This document shows positions 15,065 to 22,672 of a stretch of DNA of 24,113 nucleotides, piece by piece. A program made the position numbers and the translations under genes. Source of the DNA: a virus. The notes below the pieces were generated by a model. That model saw only the letters and a program-made list of their open reading frames with translations. It did not search any database and was not told the DNA's origin. The stretch spans positions 1 to 24,113 of IMG/VR virus record IMGVR_UViG_3300031841_001880; one strand, written 5' to 3'. The first letter of the stretch is position 1. Each line of letters opens with the position of its first letter.

Positions 15065-18000
15065 TAGTAGACGCTGAAGTAGGTATTGATGTCAGTCTCG
15101 ATGCCTGAGCGGGTGCTTGTTTGGTCGCTGTCCCACATAACAAACTCAGACATGTAAATCGTCGCCGCATTGCGACCGCCGAAGGTCAGTTCGTCCGTTC
15201 CTGTTGTCGTCCTTGACGCGGTGTAGTCTTGTGAACCATCAATATAGACGTCGATATTGGACGCATCATAAATCGCACCGAATAGATGGGTGACACTATC
15301 GGTTGTGGCGGTGCTGGTATCCGAACTTCCGCCAATGAAAGTCACAACCAAAGAACTGTTCCAGATATTGAACTCATACTTATTGAAGTCTCCAAAAGTA
15401 TACACAGCCCTTCTTGCGCTTGTCCCCTGAACAACCATGAAGGCAGAGTGCGTAGCAATGTTGAAGGTTGCAGTTGTCTCAAGGCTGTCGCCGTTAGGGA
15501 ATTTGAGCGCAACATTTCCATTGTCATTGGTAATTACGGCGGTGCCATCATATATCTGAGGTTGGTCGGCCGCCGTAACCTGAGTAGAATTGTTCCCCGA
15601 GCCAGACTGGTCGTACCAAGCCGAGACTGTCAAGCTATCCGAGCCGCCAAACGTCGTAATGGCGGCTGTATCCAACTCGCCATTGCTATCGAATCCGATG
15701 TCCTGTTCGTCAAAGGGCGATACAGTACGGCGCACCCTCAGGGCGGAGCCAGAATACGTGGAGCTCAGTTTACGGACCGAGTATGCGGCAGTCGCCCCCG
15801 GGTAGGTGTCTAGAAGCGGCGACGGCGGAGCAACGTCCGTGTAGTTCCAAACGAGATACAGGTACTGCCCCGTCGCCGGCATCGTGAAGTCGCCCGTGTA
15901 CTCCGGCTGAGCGCCAGACGGAGTGACGGTGATGAGGTCACCATCGTTGATGATGTCCGTAATCTGACTCTCCGTATACCGGGTGTTGGTGCGCAGCAGG
16001 TGGAACCGGTCTTCAGGACGAATCGTGTAGTTGTCCGGGAAGATGCGGTTGTAAATCATCGTGATGTCGCTACCGTCGGTAGGCACCAGATTAGAACCCT
16101 GAGCACCCGTAACCTCAACCCAGCTAGAGACAATGGGCTCGGCCGCTCCATACTGGAACGTAACGGGAGTGCTGCTTAGCGGAGAGATAAAGTCGCCCGA
16201 AGACCACTGGTACTGACTGTGGATGGTTTGGCGCTGCGCGGCAGGCTGCGAGAGCGTAGCCAAGACCACCGTAAGCTCCACCACCTCGGGGCACTTGACG
16301 ATGACCTGAACGACGAACCGCTCCGTGCCAGTGAAGGCAATGGAGATGTTGGCCTGAGACTCGTCCGCCTCGTCCTTGTTGATGGTAAACGAGCCCGAGC
16401 TGCCGTTGCCGATAGAACCGGAGTTGGTGTCCGTGCCATCATAGCTGGCCGTAATGACCGCGCTGTCCGTGCCGCTGGCTTCGAGGACGTTGTAGCTGAC
16501 CGTAGCGTTGCCAACCTCTTGGCCGAGGTCGACGCAGTAGGACTCGCCCGCCGAAGTAAGCAGGAACGTCTGTACCGTATTGCACTCGAGGCAGTCGGTT
16601 TCGCCGGGGAGGAGCACGTCGTTGCTGGCCAAAACGTACTCGTTCATATACGGGTCGTAGCCACCGAGCTTCTGGGTGTTGAAGCTCTCGATGAACTCAT
16701 CGCGGAACCAGCTCCGCATACCCTCCTCGCTGATGACGGTAAGCTGCTCGTTCGTGCCGTCGCCGAACAGGTGGATAACGGCACCGCGCTTGGCGTCGGT
16801 GAAGAACTTGTGCGGGCCCCACTCGGCGAAGCTCTCGGGGTTGTGGCTGATGCCAAAGTCCTCGACGCGGGCTACCTGCGTACCCAAAACCTGCGGGACG
16901 GAGGCCACCACGCTCTCGCCAGTGGAGTCGGTAAGCAAGTTCTTGCCCGCCAAGACGTAGCTAATCTTGTCCTCTTGGAGAGTGAGGATATCGGTGCGCC
17001 TACCGAACAGCTTCTCTACGGTGCCATAGCTCTCCTCTAGCGGCTTAAAGTTGAGCAGGCCAAGGTTGAACTCGTTGAGCTTGTTTACGTTCGTCTCGTC
17101 GTTGTATACGCCGCTGTAGGTCAGGTCCGCGAAGCGCCGCACCTCCTTGTAGTCCTGAGCACTGACCGTAGTGACGCGGTTGCCAAGCAGAATCGGCTTG
17201 CCCGTAATCGAGTCGCGGAACTTGTAGCTCTCGACGCCGTTGCCGTATGCGATGCAGTTGAAGAAAGACGTATCCACGATGGCAGGCAGCGTAGCGGTCT
17301 GGTCCTGCACATTGCCTCGGTACCGACGGAACTGAGGGTCGATAAGGAACGACTCATCGGACTCATACCACAGGTCCGGGAGCGCGTCCTGTGGCTCCGT
17401 CTCAAAGACGAGCGTATCGCTCGCGCGGATAACGGTCCAGCTAACCTTGACGTTGGACCTCCGATTGTTGTTCTGACCGCCAGCAAGGCCGGGGCACTTC
17501 TCGGTTCCGAAAACAATGAACTCCGGGTGGCTACCTGCGGTGTGCCACTTGATTTTATTTACGAGGGGGTCGCCACTCAAGCCGTAGTCATCCGGACCGT
17601 CACCGCTGGCTGGGAAAACCTCGTTCGTCGGGTCCGCCGCACTAGGGTCGCCAGAGTATCCAACTGCATTTTCGATAGCGGCAATGACATCTGCCTGACC
17701 GTAGAACCAATCTATGATTGGGGTGGCACCGGGGCCGTCAAGGTAGTCCTCACTCACAACCCAAGTGTGGTCAAAATCCAAGGTTCGAGTCTCACACGCG
17801 GCGTCACCACGCCCCTGACGGGAGAAGTTCATCGTAAGGCGGATTCGACTTCCGGCGCGGATGTCTCCCGTCAAGTCCGTCATAGGGTACACCAACACGG
17901 GGTAATCACCGGTACTGTCTGTGTTGTAAGCAACCGTAAGCTCCGAGGTGCTGGCCACCAACTCGGGGCCGAAGAAATCTATGTCCTGCTGCGTGATGTT

Positions 18001-20184
18001 GAACGTAGGCTTAATCTTCATATACGTCCCCGGGTAGGCGGGGATGCCCGAAGCCACGTCATCGACAGCGTAAGCCTTTTTATCGAGAACCTCGGCGTAA
18101 GTACAAGTAGAAGTCGGGCCGTTGGTATCGACCTTGACAATCAGCCTATCGCCCTTCTCGACTTTGGCAGCGTTCTCTCCCTCTAGCAAAAAGTAATAGT
18201 TCCCCTCCGCATCCGCATTGTCAGTGACTACGTTGGTGTAGATGGTCTCGTAGTTCTCGCGGTCGGCCTTGATGGCGAACTTGTAGCGCGAGGCCCAGTA
18301 CGGGGCTTTCATCGCAGCGGGAATCTGCACCTGCGCGTAGTTGCGGAAGATGGACTCGCCGCAGTTGATGGAGAAGTCGTTGCCTTCGTTGACCAGCACG
18401 GTACTAGACCGGCCGAACTCATCCATGTAGATGATGCCAATCTCGTAGCTGCGGTTGCTGTGGAGGCTGTATTGGAAGTCCTTGGTCTCGTCGACGAGGA
18501 TGGCGACGGAGGTGATGGAAAGCTGCTCGTAGAAATCGGTGGCCCCGCCCTCAAACTCGGGCATAGGGAACGCAATCGTAAACGAGTCTGCCGTACTGGC
18601 CGTAATCTCTGCCGGCTCGTCAAGAGCGTCGATACCACTGCCGTTGAGAGGCATCGTAGCCGGGGTGCCTCCCGTGGCGTTTTGCTGGATGCGGGCGTTC
18701 CAAGCGTTTGTCCAAATGGTCTGGTCGGAAGACGGGAACAGGAGCGGGTCCGTCTCGATGGTTCCCGCCGTACCCACCGCAGCCAGAAAGCTGGTGCTCG
18801 CGACCATATCTGCCACGGTATCAAAGTGCTCCGTCAGCGTGTAGCTCACCTCTATCGTGGCGTCAGGCGTGCCAGAGGTTGGTGCGTTAGGGTCGATGGG
18901 CAGGTACGCGTTGGTGCTCTCTAAATCAATCTGAAGGGTGAACGTGTCCCCTTCAGTCAGGTTGAACTCCTCGAACGTAACAACGACAGTAGTGGCGGGT
19001 GTAGATGGCGCCGGGGTGATGTTGTAGGTGGTGCCGGTCGTAATGGCCGTCGAAGCCACGGTCGGCTGCGCGGGGCGCTGGATGTGATTGACGCGGTAGC
19101 CGAACTTAATCGGCTGACCGTTCTCGTCGATGAGGTCGTAGCCCTCCAAGTAGTTGCCGTAGACCAAGCGGTTGCCCATCATGGTCTGAGCCTTGGACAG
19201 GCGCGGCACGTTGTCGTACAGGCGGAGAATCTCACTCTCGGGGAGGATGGTGAAAATCTTGCTCTTGTTGAACGTGATGGTGTAGTCGGAGTTGTCTGAC
19301 AGGGCCGCGTCAGCTTTGTCAATCTTTTCGATGACGCGGATGATGCTATCATCCATCTCCTTGAACAGGATATCGATGCCCACGACCAAGGCACTGCCCG
19401 TACGCACGGTAACCTCGCAGGTGTTGATGGCGTTCTCCATCCCCTCGTTGAGGAACGACTCAGGAGTGAAGTTGAACGGCTTGCTGACGAAAGCCGGGGC
19501 GCTGAACTGCGACGTGGCCGAGTACTCATCCTCTGCGTACCGATACCGGTATCCGAAGCAGATGAAGCGGTCCTCCATGTAGTTGTTCTGGTCGCTGTCT
19601 ACGGTGCTGGTAACCACGGTAGGGGCCTCGGTAGGCGGGGCTTTGATGACGAGGATATCGTCTTCCAACAGCCCACTGTCGACATACGCCACGGGCTCAG
19701 GGTAAGCCTTGGTGACGTTGATGCGGCGGGGAGGGTTGTAGTCGTCGGTGAAGAACAGCAGGTCTTCGACCAAGTCTACGCCAGTGACCAAGTGCTGCGG
19801 GTCGAAGTTCAATACGCTCGTGCTGACCACGTGGTAGGTAAGCACATCGCTGCGCGTGTTGTACGAGACAATCATATCCACCCGCCCCGTGGGGCTGGCA
19901 GTGAAAGCCGGGTCGTGGACGAACCAGTAGATGGTCTCGTTGGCTCCGTCGGCATAGGAGCCGATGCACGTAGCTTGGTCACTGAGGGCCGTCCCGGTAT
20001 CGGGATATACCAGCGTAGTGAGGCGGGTGTTGCCCTTGGTATTCTCGACGGCACCAATCTCTGAGTCCTCGGTGGAACCCATGCGGATGTTGCGGGCGTC
20101 GATATACTCTCCGTTGGGAACAAGGCGCTCGTCAACGCTCTTGTTCATCCGGCCCTTGATGAAGTTCCTTACCAGATTTGCCAT
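15064..20184 (-). CDS. large tail nozzle ('muzzle'/stabilisation) protein with C-terminal lectin-like domain
   Basis: A 1706-residue structural protein. The N-terminus (NFIKGRMNKSVDERLVPNGE, then YIDARNIRMGSTEDSEIGAVEN) is the hallmark start of the large nozzle/stabilisation proteins of crAss-like and marine phages and is analogous to T7 gp12 and P22 gp10. Beta-rich repeats follow. Around residues 950-1210 the core includes EDKISYVLAGKNLLTDSTGE and EDFGISHNPESFAEWGPHKF, like the propeller part of nozzle proteins. From about residue 1452 to the end is a separate module with AYSVRKLSSTYSGSALRVRR, QDIGFDSNGELDTAAI, WYDQSGSGNNSTQ (near 1523) and a LamG-like tail with DVYIDGSQD. This is a concanavalin-like beta-sandwich related to arabinofuranosidase-B-type and phage adhesin domains. 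DNA for this module has lower GC than its neighbours (48% over 15301-15600 by hand count). The start overlaps the previous stop as TAATG. Confidence 0.85.
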   Translation of the reverse strand: MANLVRNFIKGRMNKSVDERLVPNGEYIDARNIRMGSTEDSEIGAVENTKGNTRLTTLVYPDTGTALSDQATCIGSYADGANETIYWFVHDPAFTASPTGRVDMIVSYNTRSDVLTYHVVSTSVLNFDPQHLVTGVDLVEDLLFFTDDYNPPRRINVTKAYPEPVAYVDSGLLEDDILVIKAPPTEAPTVVTSTVDSDQNNYMEDRFICFGYRYRYAEDEYSATSQFSAPAFVSKPFNFTPESFLNEGMENAINTCEVTVRTGSALVVGIDILFKEMDDSIIRVIEKIDKADAALSDNSDYTITFNKSKIFTILPESEILRLYDNVPRLSKAQTMMGNRLVYGNYLEGYDLIDENGQPIKFGYRVNHIQRPAQPTVASTAITTGTTYNITPAPSTPATTVVVTFEEFNLTEGDTFTLQIDLESTNAYLPIDPNAPTSGTPDATIEVSYTLTEHFDTVADMVASTSFLAAVGTAGTIETDPLLFPSSDQTIWTNAWNARIQQNATGGTPATMPLNGSGIDALDEPAEITASTADSFTIAFPMPEFEGGATDFYEQLSITSVAILVDETKDFQYSLHSNRSYEIGIIYMDEFGRSSTVLVNEGNDFSINCGESIFRNYAQVQIPAAMKAPYWASRYKFAIKADRENYETIYTNVVTDNADAEGNYYFLLEGENAAKVEKGDRLIVKVDTNGPTSTCTYAEVLDKKAYAVDDVASGIPAYPGTYMKIKPTFNITQQDIDFFGPELVASTSELTVAYNTDSTGDYPVLVYPMTDLTGDIRAGSRIRLTMNFSRQGRGDAACETRTLDFDHTWVVSEDYLDGPGATPIIDWFYGQADVIAAIENAVGYSGDPSAADPTNEVFPASGDGPDDYGLSGDPLVNKIKWHTAGSHPEFIVFGTEKCPGLAGGQNNNRRSNVKVSWTVIRASDTLVFETEPQDALPDLWYESDESFLIDPQFRRYRGNVQDQTATLPAIVDTSFFNCIAYGNGVESYKFRDSITGKPILLGNRVTTVSAQDYKEVRRFADLTYSGVYNDETNVNKLNEFNLGLLNFKPLEESYGTVEKLFGRRTDILTLQEDKISYVLAGKNLLTDSTGESVVASVPQVLGTQVARVEDFGISHNPESFAEWGPHKFFTDAKRGAVIHLFGDGTNEQLTVISEEGMRSWFRDEFIESFNTQKLGGYDPYMNEYVLASNDVLLPGETDCLECNTVQTFLLTSAGESYCVDLGQEVGNATVSYNVLEASGTDSAVITASYDGTDTNSGSIGNGSSGSFTINKDEADESQANISIAFTGTERFVVQVIVKCPEVVELTVVLATLSQPAAQRQTIHSQYQWSSGDFISPLSSTPVTFQYGAAEPIVSSWVEVTGAQGSNLVPTDGSDITMIYNRIFPDNYTIRPEDRFHLLRTNTRYTESQITDIINDGDLITVTPSGAQPEYTGDFTMPATGQYLYLVWNYTDVAPPSPLLDTYPGATAAYSVRKLSSTYSGSALRVRRTVSPFDEQDIGFDSNGELDTAAITTFGGSDSLTVSAWYDQSGSGNNSTQVTAADQPQIYDGTAVITNDNGNVALKFPNGDSLETTATFNIATHSAFMVVQGTSARRAVYTFGDFNKYEFNIWNSSLVVTFIGGSSDTSTATTDSVTHLFGAIYDASNIDVYIDGSQDYTASRTTTGTDELTFGGRNAATIYMSEFVMWDSDQTSTRSGIETDINTYFSVY

Positions 20185-21110
20185 TACTTAATCCACTTGC
20201 CGCGACCGCGTAGGTTCATAAGCAACCGTCCCGGGTGGATGTTGCTGATGCGAATCTTGGCGTTGCGCAACAAGGCGTTCTTCTTCTTCCGAGCGCGGTT
20301 CACGATGTACTCCTGTACGCCCAGCTTGGCGTCGAGGATAGCGTAGTTGATGTACGCGTAGACGTACTCTTCGAAAAGCTTGTTGACGGTGATAGCCGAA
20401 TTGTCGCCAGCCTCCATGCCGTCGCTGACGTACTCGAGGATGACCAGCTCGTCGGCGATGCCACTGCTGAAGTTGATGACGCCACCCTTGCGGTCGATAC
20501 TAAACGTCGGGTTCGCGTTGGCGGTCTCGGTATTCAGTCCGTACCGAGCGCCGATGTTGTAGTCGAAGTACCAGTCCCCATCGTACTCGTATCCGAGCTG
20601 ACCGTCGAACTCGCTGTTGTCGTTGAGGTAGATGCTCTTCTTGGTGCCCGCAATGCGGTCGAAGTCGATGGTCGAGTTCTGCGGGCGCAGGATATTGCCG
20701 TTCTGGTCGAAGAGGATGCGGCACTCGTTGTCTTGCAGGTACGCGTTGCTGAAGTTGGTCTGGATGTTCTCCGTCATGGGGCGGAGCAGGCCGTCCTTGT
20801 ACAGGCTGATGCGAACCCAGTTGACGTAGTCGGGAGGCAGCACGAAGCGGAGCTGGTCGCAGACGTTGAGCTCGAGGACCTTGACCTCCTTGAACGCGTC
20901 GTAGTTGAGCTCTTGGATAGCTCGCTTGGCGTGGAACAAGACCTTGTACCGCTCCTCGTTGTTGACCAAGGAGTGGTTGCCCATGTACATGAGCTGGAAG
21001 TTGGTTACGATGTCCTGTAGCGTAACGTACTGATAGCTGCCCCAATTGGCATCCTCAGGCGTTGCACCGCTGTTCTCGTAATACGCGTAGTCGTTGGCTA
21101 GATATGGCAT
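20184..21110 (-). CDS. head-tail connector ring/adaptor protein (crAss-like ring / gp4-type)
   Basis: A 308-residue protein. The segment YKVLFHAKRAIQELNYDAFK (about residues 54-73), followed by an LPPDYVNWVRISLYKDGLLRP motif (about 95-115), is characteristic of the ring proteins below the portal in crAss-like and related phages, functionally like the T7 gp11 or P22 gp4 adaptor. The C-terminal helix region (FEEYVYAYINYAILDAKLGV, then YIVNRARKKKNALLRNAK) is typical of such adaptors, and the extreme C-terminus is basic. Its ATG overlaps the stop of the preceding gene (TGATG), and its stop overlaps the nozzle start (TAATG). Neighbours on both sides are tail-connector components, which supports the assignment. 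Confidence 0.82.
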   Translation of the reverse strand: MPYLANDYAYYENSGATPEDANWGSYQYVTLQDIVTNFQLMYMGNHSLVNNEERYKVLFHAKRAIQELNYDAFKEVKVLELNVCDQLRFVLPPDYVNWVRISLYKDGLLRPMTENIQTNFSNAYLQDNECRILFDQNGNILRPQNSTIDFDRIAGTKKSIYLNDNSEFDGQLGYEYDGDWYFDYNIGARYGLNTETANANPTFSIDRKGGVINFSSGIADELVILEYVSDGMEAGDNSAITVNKLFEEYVYAYINYAILDAKLGVQEYIVNRARKKKNALLRNAKIRISNIHPGRLLMNLRGRGKWIK

Positions 21111-21811
21111 CAGTTCTGGGCTTCCTCGGCGTTAGCGTATTGGTACACGTCACCCTCGCGGATGCTCATGCCAGCCATCTGCAAGATGCGGTACACGAGG
21201 CGTGGCTCGTCGTCGATGGGGACCTCGAAGTCTTGGTAGTCGGAAGCACTCTGGTTGAAGACGGGCTCACCGCCGGCCAGCGTGGCGTACGTCCACTGCG
21301 GGTCGAAGGGGTAACGGATGTACTGGCACTGCACGGCAGTAGCGCCAGTAATCGTTTCGGGGAACATGGTAATCCGGTCGGCCTCGAGCGTATAAGCCGG
21401 GTACTGCGTCGAAGGCGCTGTCAACAGGCTGTTGTTGAGAAGGGTAATCTTGCTGTGGTGGACGGGCTCGGCCTCGCGCGTGCCGACCAAAACCTTATTG
21501 AGCAAGTAGTAGTCGTCACCAGTCGTGGTTTGACTCGGGGCAAAAAAGGTGTTGTCTACGTCCTGCCCCAAAGGGCTAGTCACCGAGAAAACATCAATCG
21601 CCTCGCGGACACCCTTGTTGAGGTCGGCGTAGTCCGTGCCCGACATGCGGGCGTTCTCCGCGTTGATGACTTGGTTGAGCTCCTTGAAGTATCCGTCGAA
21701 GATTTCGAGCTGCGCCTGCTTGGCATACAGGTTGAAGTCCGACGGTGAGATATATCCGTAGTTGTTCTTGTTGAGAATCGACAGTACGGTCTGACGGACT
21801 GAATCAATCAT
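21110..21811 (-). CDS. connector ring protein, second type
   Basis: A 233-residue protein starting MIDSVRQTVLSILNKNNYGY, then ISPSDFNLYAKQAQLEIFDG, a pattern I know from a conserved structural protein located just before the adaptor in marine and crAss-like phages. It has a helical N-terminal half and a beta-rich C-terminal half (VQCQYIRYPFDPQW, then DDEPRLVYRILQMAGM), as expected for a ring or stopper subunit. It is the first gene after the terminator at 21833-21854. Its ATG at 21811 is preceded immediately by AGAGG, close to a Shine-Dalgarno sequence but with almost no spacing. It couples to the next gene by TGATG. Which ring of the connector it forms cannot be told from sequence alone. Confidence 0.8.
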   Translation of the reverse strand: MIDSVRQTVLSILNKNNYGYISPSDFNLYAKQAQLEIFDGYFKELNQVINAENARMSGTDYADLNKGVREAIDVFSVTSPLGQDVDNTFFAPSQTTTGDDYYLLNKVLVGTREAEPVHHSKITLLNNSLLTAPSTQYPAYTLEADRITMFPETITGATAVQCQYIRYPFDPQWTYATLAGGEPVFNQSASDYQDFEVPIDDEPRLVYRILQMAGMSIREGDVYQYANAEEAQN

Positions 21812-21832
21812 CCTCTAAAGATAACGGGAAAC

Positions 21833-21854
21833 AAAAAAGCCACCCGAAGGTGGC
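21833..21854 (-). terminator. intrinsic terminator with UUCG tetraloop
   Basis: On the minus strand GCCACC, TTCG and GGTGGC form a 6-bp stem with a stable C(UUCG)G loop, followed directly by six T. The stem can extend further because AAAAGG precedes it and can pair with the T tract. It lies in the 64-nt gap between the auxiliary head gene and the first ring gene. It should separate, at least partly, the capsid transcription unit from the long tail/ejection unit. Confidence 0.88.
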
Positions 21855-21875
21855 CCTTTTGCTTGCCAGAAGGTG

Positions 21876-22610
21876 TCACTCTGAGGTCAAAGCCTCGAGG
21901 GCTCGGAGGTGTTCGAGGCCCTCGTCGCTAAGTAGATAGGAAATCGCAACAGCGAGATAGTCTTTACCATGCGGAATCGTCACCAACTTCTTTTTGTTGG
22001 ACGGACCGTTGTACCAAATCTCAGTCTTGTTGCGACGGAAGGAAAGGAGGTTGTCGTCGAAGAACCGCTGCACCTGACCCTGCAACTTCACGTCGGGGTC
22101 GTTGACCAAGTCCAAGAACTGTTCCGGGTCGCGGCGTACAGCCACCAGCATATCGCGGCGAAGCTCAGCCGTGGTGTACTTAGTCGGGTCTACGCCAAGA
22201 AGGATGCGAGCCATGGACTCAAGCTGGTCCAGCGTCAAAGCCTTGCACTCGATGAGAGCATCGACCTCAAGGTTCAGCTTTTCCACCTCGGCCTCAGCGT
22301 CACGCTCGAGGTTGATTTCCTCAAAGCGATTGCCGTTCATCGGGTGGATGTCCAAGAAGTGTTGGAGCACAGGGTTTGTGCGGGGAACGCGCAAGAGGCC
22401 GTCCTCAAAGATGATGGGCTCAACGATGGCGTTGCCGTCCTGCTCGTCTTCGAAAGGACTCTTCTGGTTCCGGGCGTACCGCATAACGCGGTTCTCACCC
22501 TTCTCTTCGTCCCAGTACAGGAGCGGCTTGTTCCGGCTGCCTCGACCGGGAATCATAAAGGCTAGGGGCGCGACTTCGCGCTTCAGACGGTAGGTCTTGT
22601 CTTTATTCAT
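21876..22610 (-). CDS. conserved head-module protein following the capsid gene
   Basis: A 244-residue protein beginning MNKDKTYRLKREVAPLAF, then MIPGRGSRNKPLLYWDEEKG and ENRVMRYARNQKSPFEDEQD. I recall this family as a conserved gene of uncharacterised function lying next to the capsid gene in marine phages. The N-terminal third looks beta-rich, the middle (residues about 100-190) is helical and acidic, and the C-terminal part (WYNGPSNKKKLVTIPHGKDY) resembles a small binding domain. A role as capsid auxiliary, scaffold or head-completion factor is plausible from position only. It is separated from the capsid gene by a strong hairpin and is followed by the UUCG terminator. The leader (ACTACAATAATT before ATG) is A/T-rich and has no Shine-Dalgarno sequence. 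Confidence 0.78.
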   Translation of the reverse strand: MNKDKTYRLKREVAPLAFMIPGRGSRNKPLLYWDEEKGENRVMRYARNQKSPFEDEQDGNAIVEPIIFEDGLLRVPRTNPVLQHFLDIHPMNGNRFEEINLERDAEAEVEKLNLEVDALIECKALTLDQLESMARILLGVDPTKYTTAELRRDMLVAVRRDPEQFLDLVNDPDVKLQGQVQRFFDDNLLSFRRNKTEIWYNGPSNKKKLVTIPHGKDYLAVAISYLLSDEGLEHLRALEALTSE

Positions 22611-22629
22611 AATTATTGTAGTTAGGGGT

Positions 22630-22664
22630 GGATAGGGGGACCACCCTTTGTGGCCCCCATATCC
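22630..22664 (-). other. long GC-rich hairpin between capsid gene and next gene
   Basis: The arms GGATA-GGGGG-(A)-CCAC and GTGG-CCCCC-(A)-TATCC (plus-strand reading) pair over 14 bp with one unpaired base on each side and a 5-nt loop. The gap between the two genes is only 62 nt, and the hairpin fills most of it. There is no T tract after it on the minus strand, so it is not a standard intrinsic terminator. It may stabilise or process the 3' end of the capsid mRNA or attenuate transcription into the next gene. Confidence 0.7.
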
Positions 22665-22672
22665 GATTCAGA

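Noticed and set aside
17781-17797. GGTTCGAGTC, similar to a tRNA T-loop and possible attachment site
   Set aside because: The flanking bases do not pair as a T stem, no acceptor or anticodon arm is visible, and it lies inside the nozzle gene.
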